From positions 1-5,727 of the forward strand of contig CALJUJ010000635.1 of NCBI GenBank assembly GCA_937975525.1: a stretch of 5,727 nt of DNA. The letters are read 5' to 3'. The notes under the pieces were generated by a model. That model was not told where the DNA came from, did not search any database, and was given only the letters and a program-made list of their open reading frames with translations. This stretch comes from an uncultured bacterium. GTDB taxonomy: Bacteria; Desulfobacterota; Binatia; HRBIN30. The position numbers and the translations under genes were made by a program. Numbering within the stretch: position 1 is the stretch's first letter; every line of letters begins with the position of its first letter. Positions 1-5,727 of the stretch are shown piece by piece.

Positions 1-45
1 CCGAGCCCGCCCGTGAACATCGTGCCCTGGACGGTTCAGCCCTGA
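1..45 (+). CDS. C-terminal end of an unidentified upstream gene (partial)
   Basis: Reading from base 1 gives 14 codons and a TGA at 43-45 (PSPPVNIVPWTVQP, then stop). Thirteen of the 14 sense codons end in G or C, as in the real genes of this window, which favours genuine coding sequence. The stop is only 4 bases before the GTG start of the next plus-strand gene, a spacing typical of operon members. Fourteen residues are too few to name a family, and I do not recognise the tail. The open frame could also be chance, because the stretch is short and GC-rich. If real, the gene is probably co-transcribed with the hydroxyacid dehydrogenase and could share its pathway. Confidence 0.45.
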   Translation, partial: PSPPVNIVPWTVQP

Positions 46-49
46 GCAC

Positions 50-1018
50 GTGAAGATCGTCGTTCTCGACGGCCACACCCTCAATCCAGGGGATCTCTCC
101 TGGGAGGGTGTGGCCGCGTCCGGCGAGCTCGTCGTCTACGACCGGACACGCCCGGAGCAGGTGCGCGACCGCGCCGCGGCCGCACCGATCGTGCTCACCA
201 ACAAGACCCTGCTCGACGCCGACACGTTGCGGGATCTCGATGCGCTACGCTTCGTGTCCGTGCTGGCAACGGGTTTCAACGTCGTCGACGTCGCGGCCGC
301 GAGTCGACGGGGCATCGTCGTGTCGAACGTCCCGGAGTACGGCTCGAGCTCGGTTGCTCAGCACACGTTTGCCCTGTTGTTCGAGCTCGCCAATCGGGTC
401 GGTCTGCACGACGCGGCGGTGCGCGCCGGCGACTGGGGCCGGAGCCCGGACTTCTGTTTCTGGCATGCTACCCCCGTCGAGCTGCACGGGCGGACGATCG
501 GCATCGTCGGATTCGGGCGCATCGGCCGCCGTGTGGGTGAGATCGCGCATGCCTTGGGCATGCGTGTGCTCGCGACGCCCAGCCGCGCTCTGCCGGATCG
601 ACCCGGCTATGCGCCCTTCGGCTGGGCCGACCTCGACCAGATCTTTTGCGAGAGCGACGTCGCGTCGCTGCATTGCCCACTGACCGACGACAATCACGCG
701 TTCGTCGATGCGGGTAGGCTCGCGCAGATGAAGCCGACAGCCTACTTGCTCAACACCGCCCGCGGCGCGCTGATCGACGAATCGGCGCTCGCCGCAGCGC
801 TCGCCTCCGGCGCCATCGCAGGTGCTGGGCTCGATGTGGTGGCGACTGAGCCGATGCCCGATGACCATCCGCTGCGCCGTGCGCCGCGATGTGTGGTCAC
901 GCCTCACATCGCCTGGGCGAGCCTGGCGGCACGAAGGAGGCTGATGGAAGCCACGGTCGACAACGTGCGCGCCTTCCTATCCGGAACGCCGATCCACGTC
1001 GTCGGTCCGCCGGTCTGA
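50..1018 (+). CDS. D-2-hydroxyacid dehydrogenase, glycerate dehydrogenase / hydroxypyruvate reductase type
   Basis: A complete 322-residue enzyme of the D-isomer-specific 2-hydroxyacid dehydrogenase family, expected in the cytoplasm. It probably interconverts D-glycerate and hydroxypyruvate, or glycolate and glyoxylate. The N-terminal part of the substrate-binding domain opens with MKIVVLDGHTLNPGDLSW, a start typical of bacterial glycerate dehydrogenases. The Rossmann cofactor domain begins near residue 105 and has the GxGxxG loop G154-F-G156-R-I-G159. The catalytic triad is R238 (NTARGALID), E267 (ATEP) and H286 (TPHIAW). Length is normal for the family. The residues after the second Rossmann strand are T176-P-S-R179, where NAD-specific members usually have Asp, so NADP(H) use is possible. 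GTG at 50 is the first start after an in-frame stop at 14-16 and matches the family N-terminus; no strong ribosome binding site precedes it. The gene ends 5 bases from the convergent lpdA stop. The family is sure, but the exact substrate is not; other 2-hydroxyacids remain possible. Confidence 0.9.
   Translation: MKIVVLDGHTLNPGDLSWEGVAASGELVVYDRTRPEQVRDRAAAAPIVLTNKTLLDADTLRDLDALRFVSVLATGFNVVDVAAASRRGIVVSNVPEYGSSSVAQHTFALLFELANRVGLHDAAVRAGDWGRSPDFCFWHATPVELHGRTIGIVGFGRIGRRVGEIAHALGMRVLATPSRALPDRPGYAPFGWADLDQIFCESDVASLHCPLTDDNHAFVDAGRLAQMKPTAYLLNTARGALIDESALAAALASGAIAGAGLDVVATEPMPDDHPLRRAPRCVVTPHIAWASLAARRRLMEATVDNVRAFLSGTPIHVVGPPV
544..566. repeat. Short inverted repeat inside the hydroxyacid dehydrogenase gene
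   Basis: Arms CGCATGCC (546-553) and GGCATGCG (557-564) are perfect reverse complements around a 3-base loop, TTG. A G-U and then a C-G pair can extend the stem to 10 pairs (544-566). It lies wholly within codons for the helix after the Rossmann loop (IAHALGMRV), has no following T run, and is probably a by-product of codon choice rather than a terminator or operator. Confidence 0.5.
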
Positions 1019-1023
1019 CGCGC

Positions 1024-2457
1024 TCAGCTCGAGGACTTCCGCTTCGGCTTCACGTAGAGGTCGGTGACGGTTCCGTCGGCGACTTCAGCCGCCATCCCCA
1101 CCGTTTCCGAAAGCGTCGGGTGCGCGTGGATCGTCAAGCCGATGTCGGTTGCGTCGGCACCCATTTCGATGGCGAGTGTGGCCTCGGCGATCAGGTCGCC
1201 GGCGTGTGCGCCGACGATCCCGGCGCCGACGATCCGTTTGGTCTCGGCGTCGAACAACAACTTCGAGAATCCATCCGAACGGCCCATGCCGAGGGCGCGG
1301 CCCGAGGCGGCCCAGGGGAACTGGCCCTTCTCGATCGCGATCCCGCGCTCACGCGCCTGCGTCTCGGTGAGCCCGACCCAGGCGATCTCCGGGTCGGTGT
1401 ACGCGACCGAAGGAATCGCGCGAGCGTCGAAGGCGACCTTGTGTCCGGCGACGACCTCTGCGGCGACCTTGCCCTGGTGCGATGCGCGATGAGCGAGCAT
1501 GGGCGCGCCGGTCACGTCGCCGATGGCCAGGATGTGCGGAATGTTCGTCCGCAACTTCTCATCGACCGGAATGATGCCGCGGTCGTCGACCTCGACCCCT
1601 GCCTCGGCGGCTCCGATCTCGCCGCCGTTCGCCCGCCGCCCGACGGCGACGAGGATCGCGTCCGCGGCGAGGTCGCGCTGGTTTCCCGACGAGTCGACGA
1701 TGGTGGCGACGAGGTTGGCGTCGTCGGCGCGGGCCGACTCGACTTTGGCTCCGAGCAAGATCTCTTCGCAACTCTGACCCAGCCTCTTCGCCAGCGGTCG
1801 CACCAGATCTGGATCGGCCTCGGCGACGATACGATCGAGCATCTCGACGATCGTCACCCGGGAGCCGAGGGCCGCGTAGACCGACGCCATCTCGACGCCG
1901 ATGATGCCGCCGCCGATGATCAGCAGCCGTGGCGGAATGCTCGCGAGCTGCAAGGCTGACGTCGAGTCGAGCACGCGCGGGTCGTCGGGGAGCATCGGCA
2001 GGCGCACGGGGCGGGAGCCGACGGCGATCACGGCGTGGCGAAACGTCAAGGCGGTGTCGCCGTCCCCGTTCGTGGATTCCACCGCCAGCTCGGTCGAGCT
2101 CGTGAATCGGCCGGTGCCGCGTACGACGTCGACCTGCCGCTGCTTGGCCATGTCCCCCAGGCCCTTGGTGAGCCGGGCGACGACGCCGTCCTTCCACTGC
2201 CGCAGTGCATCGAGATCGATCTCCGGAGCCGAGAAGCGCAGGCCGTGGTCGGCCGCCGCCTCCGCATCCTCGATCAGCTTGGCCGTGTGCAGCAGCGCCT
2301 TCGAAGGGATGCAGCCGACGTTCAGGCAGACGCCGCCGAGGGTGGCGTAGCGCTCGACGAGCGCCACTCGGAGACCCAAGTCGGCAGCGCGGAAGGCGGC
2401 CGAGTAGCCTCCCGGGCCCGAGCCAAGGACGAGTAAATCGTAGGCTTCCGTCGTCAT
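1024..2457 (-). CDS. lpdA: Dihydrolipoyl dehydrogenase (E3 of the pyruvate dehydrogenase complex)
   Basis: A complete 477-residue flavoprotein disulfide reductase that reoxidises dihydrolipoyl groups on E2 and reduces NAD+. Visible domains are an N-terminal FAD fold with G12-S-G14-P-G-G17, the redox disulfide C44-LNVG-C49 followed by IPSKALL, an NAD fold with G182-G-G184-I-I-G187 and E205 at the end of the second strand (expected to bind the NAD ribose), and the second FAD motif around G313-D314. The C-terminal dimer interface carries H446 and E451 in HAHPTLSETVG, the His-Glu pair that serves the partner subunit's active site. Length matches E. coli Lpd (474 residues). The tail is basic, ending KPKRKSSS. 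The ATG lies 4 bases after the aceF stop with no good Shine-Dalgarno sequence, so translation is probably coupled to aceF. The position after E1 and E2 assigns it to PDHc, but the same E3 may also serve 2-oxoglutarate dehydrogenase or the glycine cleavage system. No broken or missing motif is seen. Confidence 0.97.
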   Translation of the reverse strand: MTTEAYDLLVLGSGPGGYSAAFRAADLGLRVALVERYATLGGVCLNVGCIPSKALLHTAKLIEDAEAAADHGLRFSAPEIDLDALRQWKDGVVARLTKGLGDMAKQRQVDVVRGTGRFTSSTELAVESTNGDGDTALTFRHAVIAVGSRPVRLPMLPDDPRVLDSTSALQLASIPPRLLIIGGGIIGVEMASVYAALGSRVTIVEMLDRIVAEADPDLVRPLAKRLGQSCEEILLGAKVESARADDANLVATIVDSSGNQRDLAADAILVAVGRRANGGEIGAAEAGVEVDDRGIIPVDEKLRTNIPHILAIGDVTGAPMLAHRASHQGKVAAEVVAGHKVAFDARAIPSVAYTDPEIAWVGLTETQARERGIAIEKGQFPWAASGRALGMGRSDGFSKLLFDAETKRIVGAGIVGAHAGDLIAEATLAIEMGADATDIGLTIHAHPTLSETVGMAAEVADGTVTDLYVKPKRKSSS

Positions 2458-2461
2458 CTGC

Positions 2462-3916
2462 TCACAGGAGCACGCGCCGCAGATCTTCGAGCAGCGTGCA
2501 CAGGTGGCGCGTGAAGCGTGCGGCGGCGGCCCCGTCGATGACGCGATGGTCGTAGGACAGCGCGACGGGCAGCACGAGCCGTGGCGTGAACGCGCCGTCG
2601 CGGAACACCGGCTTCATCTGCGCCCGCGAAACGCCGAGGATGGCGACCTCGGGAGAGTTGACGATGGGAGTGAAACCGGTCCCGCCGAGGCCGCCGAGGC
2701 TCGAGATCGTGAACGTCGCCCCCTGGGAATCCTGCGGGGTCATCTTGCCGTCGCGGGCCCGTTGGCTCACCGCGGCAAGCTCGTCGGCGAGCTCGAAGAG
2801 CCCCTTGCCGTCGGCGCCGCGCAGGACCGGAACGACGAGCCCGGCTTCCGTGTCCACGGCGACCCCGAGATTGACGTAGCGCCGCAGCGCCAGCTGCTCG
2901 CCGTCGGGCATCAGCGAAGAGTTGAACCGCGGGTAGGCGTGCAGCGTGGCGGCCACGGCCTTGGCGACGAATGCCAGGAAGGTCAGCTTGGTCCCGCGCT
3001 TCTCGGCGACCTCGCTCTGCTCCTTCCGGAACGCGTCGAGCTCGGTGATGTCGGACTCGTCGAAGTGGGTGACGTGGGGAATGTGGAGCCAGCTGCGGTG
3101 GACGTTGCGCGCCGTCAGCTTGTTGATCTTCGACAGTGGCACGTATTCGACCGGCCCGTGCTTCTCGGGGTCGAACGAGGGAAGCGGCGGAAGTCCGCCG
3201 CCGCTCGCCGGCTCGTTGAGCGCATGCTTGACGAACCCACGCACGTCGGACGCGAGGATTCGACCGTTGCGGCCGGACGGCGTCACGCGGGCCAGATCGA
3301 CACCGAGGCCGCGAGCCATGCGGCGAACCGACGGACTGGCGTGCGGCCTCGGTTGATCGGAGGAATCCTTGTCCGGGGATGCGGTGCGGGATCGATCGGG
3401 CGATCCGGGTGCGCGCCGGGCATCGTCCCTGGGTGCGTCGGGTGCCGGCGAGCGGTCGGCGCTGCGGCTCGAAGCCGATGTGGTCTCGGTCTTTTCGTCG
3501 TCCTCGGCCGTGCTCGATTCCTCGGCCTGTACTTCGTCTCCGGACGTCTCCTGCTCTTCTTCCTCTGGTTCGGCGGATTCTTGCTCGTCGCGCTCGCCTG
3601 CCTTCTTCTCTTTGCGCTCGCCTGGTTGCTCTTTTTCGGGCTCGGCTGCCTGCTCGTCGTCAGTCTCGTCGGCGCCGCCGACTTCGATGATGGCGATGAG
3701 GGCGCCTTCGCCCACCTTGTCGCCCACCTGTGTCTTGAGCTCGCGGACGACTCCGGCGACGGGCGAGGGCACCTCCAGGGACGCCTTCTCGCTCTCCAGG
3801 GTGATCAGCGACTGCTCGACGTCGACGCGATCGCCCTCGGAGACGAGCACCTCGACGACGTCGACGTCGTCGAAATCGCCAATGTCGGGAACCTTGACCT
3901 CTTCGCGGCGTGCCAT
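2462..3916 (-). CDS. aceF: Dihydrolipoamide acetyltransferase (E2 of the pyruvate dehydrogenase complex)
   Basis: A complete 484-residue E2 that carries the lipoyl swinging arm and transfers acetyl groups to CoA, forming the core of the complex. Domains in order: one lipoyl domain (about 4-80) with the lipoylated lysine K44 in LESEKASLEVPSP (codon 3785-3787); a long charged linker (about 82-191); a peripheral subunit-binding domain (about 193-229, ASPSVRRMARGLGVDL to ILASDVRGFV) for E1/E3; a short Gly/Pro linker; and the catalytic domain (about 255-484). The active site is H457 and D461 in SYDHRVIDGA, and the conserved stretch FTISSLGGLGGTGFTPIVNS is present. The protein ends LRRVLL, as AceF-type E2s commonly do. 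E. coli AceF has three lipoyl domains, whereas one is common elsewhere. The unusual part is the linker, which is rich in Glu and Asp instead of Ala and Pro. The ATG is supported by a GGGAG box 7 bases upstream and by the lipoyl domain starting at once (VKVPDIGDFDDV). Confidence 0.97.
   Translation of the reverse strand: MARREEVKVPDIGDFDDVDVVEVLVSEGDRVDVEQSLITLESEKASLEVPSPVAGVVRELKTQVGDKVGEGALIAIIEVGGADETDDEQAAEPEKEQPGERKEKKAGERDEQESAEPEEEEQETSGDEVQAEESSTAEDDEKTETTSASSRSADRSPAPDAPRDDARRAPGSPDRSRTASPDKDSSDQPRPHASPSVRRMARGLGVDLARVTPSGRNGRILASDVRGFVKHALNEPASGGGLPPLPSFDPEKHGPVEYVPLSKINKLTARNVHRSWLHIPHVTHFDESDITELDAFRKEQSEVAEKRGTKLTFLAFVAKAVAATLHAYPRFNSSLMPDGEQLALRRYVNLGVAVDTEAGLVVPVLRGADGKGLFELADELAAVSQRARDGKMTPQDSQGATFTISSLGGLGGTGFTPIVNSPEVAILGVSRAQMKPVFRDGAFTPRLVLPVALSYDHRVIDGAAAARFTRHLCTLLEDLRRVLL
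3344..3673 (-). other. Acidic low-complexity linker segment of E2
   Basis: This is the part of aceF encoding residues about 82-191, between the lipoyl and subunit-binding domains. Residues 82-150 hold about 29 Asp/Glu and 7 Lys/Arg by my count, including E118-E121. Residues 151-191 switch to Ser, Arg, Asp and Pro. The coding strand is purine-rich (GAA/GAG codons) and reads locally unlike the rest of the gene. The segment is presumably disordered and lets the lipoyl domain move between active sites. Alternating charge and Pro content argue against one continuous helix, but a short charged helix is possible. Confidence 0.8.
3852..3873. repeat. Perfect 22-bp palindrome near the 5' end of aceF
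   Basis: The 22 bases read the same on both strands, built from GAC and GTC units around the centre 3862/3863. They fall in aceF codons for D16-D-V-D-V-V21, just after FD/IGDF in the lipoyl domain. GAC (Asp) and GTC (Val) are reverse complements, and the Asp/Val order is mirror-antisymmetric, so the protein sequence with GC-ending codons produces the palindrome. It begins 43 bases inside the gene. Palindromy is certain; a function as an operator or mRNA hairpin is not supported. Confidence 0.6.
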
Positions 3917-3923
3917 CGTCGTA

Positions 3924-3928
3924 CTCCC
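3924..3928 (-). promoter_or_regulatory. Ribosome binding site of aceF
   Basis: On the minus strand GGGAG lies 7 bases before the aceF ATG. It follows directly on the aceE stop codon, whose last bases run into it (TGAGGGAG). The spacing is right for a Shine-Dalgarno sequence and fixes the aceF start. The overlap with the stop suggests that ribosomes finishing aceE can reinitiate on aceF. The next gene, lpdA, has no comparable box. Confidence 0.75.
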
Positions 3929-5727
3929 TCACTCTGCGGCCGCGGTGATGTCGAACGTAGCCGGATCGGGTTGCTCGGGGTCGATTTCGAAGTCCTTGAT
4001 CGCCTGCGTCACCCGCGCGGCGGGGATGCGACCATCATCGGCGAGCGCCTTGAGCGCGGCGACGGCGATGTAGCGGCGGTCGACTTCGAAGAAGTGGCGG
4101 AGCTTCTCGCGCGTGTCGCTGCGCCCGAAGCCGTCGGTGCCGAGCACGAGGTAGCGTGAAGGAACCCAGGGCCGGATCTGGTCGGCGAAGGACTTCATGT
4201 AGTCGGTGGCGGCGACGACCGGACCGTCATCCTCGTCGAGCTGCTCGGTCACGAAGCAACGCCGGGGCTCGGCTTCGGGGTGCAGCAAGTTCCAGCGGTC
4301 GACCGCGAGTCCGTCGCGGCGCAGCTCGGTGAAGCTGGTGGCGCTCCACACGTCGGCGGCGACCTCGTAGTCGCGCTCGAGGATTTCCGCCGCTGCTTCG
4401 GCCTCCCGCAAGATCGCGCCCGAGCCGAGGAGCCGCACTTTCGGAGCCTTGTCGACCGCGCTCTGGCGGAGACGATACAGCCCGCGAACGATGCCGTCCT
4501 CGACGCCCTCGGGGAGCGCCGGGTGCGGATACGCCTCGTTGAGCGTGGTCACGTAGTAGAAGACGTTCTCGCCCTCTTCGTACATGCGCCTGAGCCCATC
4601 GCGGACGATCACGGCGAGCTCGTATCCGTACGTCGGGTCGTAGGCGATGCAGCTGGGCACCGTTGCGGCGATCAGGTGACTGTGGCCGTCCTGGTGCTGC
4701 AACCCCTCGCCGGCGAGAGTCGTGCGCCCCGACGTGCCGCCGATGAGGAACCCGCGGGCCTGCATGTCGGCAGCTGCCCAGATCAGGTCGCCGACGCGCT
4801 GGAATCCGAACATCGAGTAGAACGCGAAGAAAGGGATCATCGCGACGCCGTGTTGGCTGTAGGCCGTGCCCGCGGCGATCCAAGAGGCCAGGGCGCCTGC
4901 CTCCGAGATCCCTTCCTGGAGAATCTGGCCGCTCTCGTCTTCGCGGTAGTAGGCCAGCTGGTCGCGGTCGACGGGTTCGTAGAGCTGGCCGAGCGAGGAG
5001 TAGATGCCGAGCTGGCGAAACATGCCTTCCATGCCGAAGGTTCGCGCTTCGTCGGCGACGATCGGCACGATGCGTTCGCCGATCTGCTTGTCGCGGCAGA
5101 GGCTCGAGAGCAGGCGCACGAACGCCATGGTCGTCGAGATGTCGCGGTCCTCGCTGCCGTCGAGGACGCTGGAGAACGATTTCAGAGGTGGAATCGTCAG
5201 CGACGGAGCGGCCGCGCGTCGAGCGGGCAGGGGACCACCCAAGGCCTCGCGGCGCTCGCGCAGGTAGCGGATCTCGTCGCTGTCTTCCGCCGGCCGGTAG
5301 AACGGAGCGTCGCCGAGCTGGTCGTCGGCAATCGGAATCTTGAAGCGATTGCGCCAGGCGACCAACGCTTCCTGACCGACCTTCTTCTGTTGGTGTGTGA
5401 TGTTCTGCCCTTCGCCGGCCATCCCCATCCCGTAGCCTTTGACGGTCTTCGCCAGGATCACGGTGGGTTGCCCTTGGTGGGCGACGGCGGCCGCGTAGGC
5501 CGCGTACATCTTGTACGGGTCGTGCCCGCCGCGGTTGAGTCGCCAGATGTCCTCGTCACTCATGTTGGCGACGAGGTCGCGAAGCTCGGGGTACTTGCCG
5601 AAAAAGTGATCGCGGACGAAGCGGCCATCGCCGCTGGCCTTGTAGGCCTGGTACTCGCCGTCGACGGCTGCGTTCAGGCGGCGGACCAGCAGGCCATCGC
5701 GGTCGCGAGCCAGGAGCGGGCCCCAAT
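3929..5727 (-). CDS. aceE: Pyruvate dehydrogenase E1 component, homodimeric type (partial, N-terminus outside window)
   Basis: The C-terminal 598 or so residues of AceE, which decarboxylates pyruvate with thiamine diphosphate and acetylates the E2 lipoyl group. E. coli AceE has 887 residues, so roughly 290 are missing, including the thiamine diphosphate GDG...N region. The frame enters from the right edge with WGPLLARD, matching the AceE family, so the Met at 5563 is internal: the 54 codons before it (for example FVRDHFFGKYPELRDLV) are conserved. Visible motifs are LNRGGHDPYKMY; VKGYGMG followed by GEGQNITHQQKK, whose His (codon 5393-5395) matches E. coli H407 of the mobile active-site loop; ADEARTFGMEGMFRQLGIYS; QILQEGISE, matching E571; and GEGLQHQDGHSH, matching H640. 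The C-terminal domain has TSFTELRRDG and LGTDGFGRSDTREKLRHFFEVD. No frameshift is seen. It is first of the visible operon genes, 12 bases before aceF. The family assignment is firm, since the E1 alpha/beta type looks quite different. Confidence 0.97.
   Translation of the reverse strand, partial: WGPLLARDRDGLLVRRLNAAVDGEYQAYKASGDGRFVRDHFFGKYPELRDLVANMSDEDIWRLNRGGHDPYKMYAAYAAAVAHQGQPTVILAKTVKGYGMGMAGEGQNITHQQKKVGQEALVAWRNRFKIPIADDQLGDAPFYRPAEDSDEIRYLRERREALGGPLPARRAAAPSLTIPPLKSFSSVLDGSEDRDISTTMAFVRLLSSLCRDKQIGERIVPIVADEARTFGMEGMFRQLGIYSSLGQLYEPVDRDQLAYYREDESGQILQEGISEAGALASWIAAGTAYSQHGVAMIPFFAFYSMFGFQRVGDLIWAAADMQARGFLIGGTSGRTTLAGEGLQHQDGHSHLIAATVPSCIAYDPTYGYELAVIVRDGLRRMYEEGENVFYYVTTLNEAYPHPALPEGVEDGIVRGLYRLRQSAVDKAPKVRLLGSGAILREAEAAAEILERDYEVAADVWSATSFTELRRDGLAVDRWNLLHPEAEPRRCFVTEQLDEDDGPVVAATDYMKSFADQIRPWVPSRYLVLGTDGFGRSDTREKLRHFFEVDRRYIAVAALKALADDGRIPAARVTQAIKDFEIDPEQPDPATFDITAAAE

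Noticed and set aside
544..566. Intrinsic terminator or operator at the CGCATGCC/GGCATGCG hairpin
   Set aside because: It lies in the middle of an intact gene, has no T run and no second copy elsewhere in the window; coincidence of codon use is the simpler reading.
1208..1235. Direct repeat of 13 bases (GCGCCGACGATCC) at 1208-1220 and 1223-1235
   Set aside because: It encodes the repeated residues IVGA-GIVGA of a conserved E3 strand, so protein sequence and codon bias explain it.
889..1959. A 356-codon open frame on the plus strand
   Set aside because: It overlaps the 3' end of the hydroxyacid dehydrogenase and runs antisense to lpdA. Long shadow frames are expected in GC-rich genes, and its translation shows no recognisable motif.
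2504..4159. A 551-codon open frame on the plus strand, containing a very hydrophobic stretch like membrane helices (about 3520-3670)
   Set aside because: It lies antisense to aceF and the end of aceE, both of which have complete conserved motifs. The hydrophobic stretch is the antisense of the GAA/GAG-rich E2 linker, which reads as Phe/Leu codons. It matches no family I recognise.
3929..5563. aceE starting at the ATG at 5563
   Set aside because: The same frame stays open to the window edge, and the 54 preceding codons match conserved AceE sequence, so that Met is internal and the gene is cut by the window edge.
1..5727. Mobile element, CRISPR array, tRNA/rRNA, defence or other novel system
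   Set aside because: Nearly every base belongs to four recognisable metabolic genes or their short junctions; no transposase, repeat-spacer pattern, attachment site or RNA gene is seen.

Overview
The window is a high-GC stretch that looks like ordinary, tightly packed bacterial chromosome. Reading on the minus strand it carries a pyruvate dehydrogenase complex (PDHc) operon: E1 (homodimeric AceE type; 5' end outside the window), E2 (dihydrolipoamide acetyltransferase) and E3 (dihydrolipoyl dehydrogenase). On the plus strand there is one complete D-2-hydroxyacid dehydrogenase. The last codons of another plus-strand gene probably precede it. The homodimeric E1, the G/C-ending codons and the aceE-aceF-lpd order suggest a GC-rich proteobacterium or a Myxococcota/Desulfobacterota-like relative. 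That placement is inference, and the sequence does not identify the organism.

Layout. At 1-45 (+) a short open frame ends in TGA, probably the tail of an upstream gene. At 50-1018 (+) lies a GTG-started D-2-hydroxyacid dehydrogenase of the glycerate dehydrogenase / hydroxypyruvate reductase kind. Five bases later, tail to tail, lies the stop of lpdA (1024-2457, -). aceF (2462-3916, -) is 4 bases upstream of lpdA, and aceE (3929 to beyond 5727, -) is 12 bases upstream of aceF. The spacing implies one transcript running aceE > aceF > lpdA. Its promoter and any regulator gene lie beyond the right edge. There is no gene-free stretch longer than 12 bases.

How the genes work together. E1 decarboxylates pyruvate with thiamine diphosphate and reductively acetylates the lipoyl lysine on E2. 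E2 passes the acetyl group to CoA. E3 reoxidises the dihydrolipoyl arm, reducing NAD+. Catalytic residues are present in all three proteins, and the visible parts show no frameshift. The plus-strand dehydrogenase probably interconverts glycerate and hydroxypyruvate (or glycolate and glyoxylate). It is a neighbour, not a member, of the PDH operon.

No mobile element, CRISPR array, RNA gene or undescribed system was found. The points most worth a second look are the strongly acidic, Ala/Pro-poor linker in E2, the 5-bp convergent junction with no visible terminator, and a Ser-Arg cofactor motif in the hydroxyacid dehydrogenase that hints at NADP(H).
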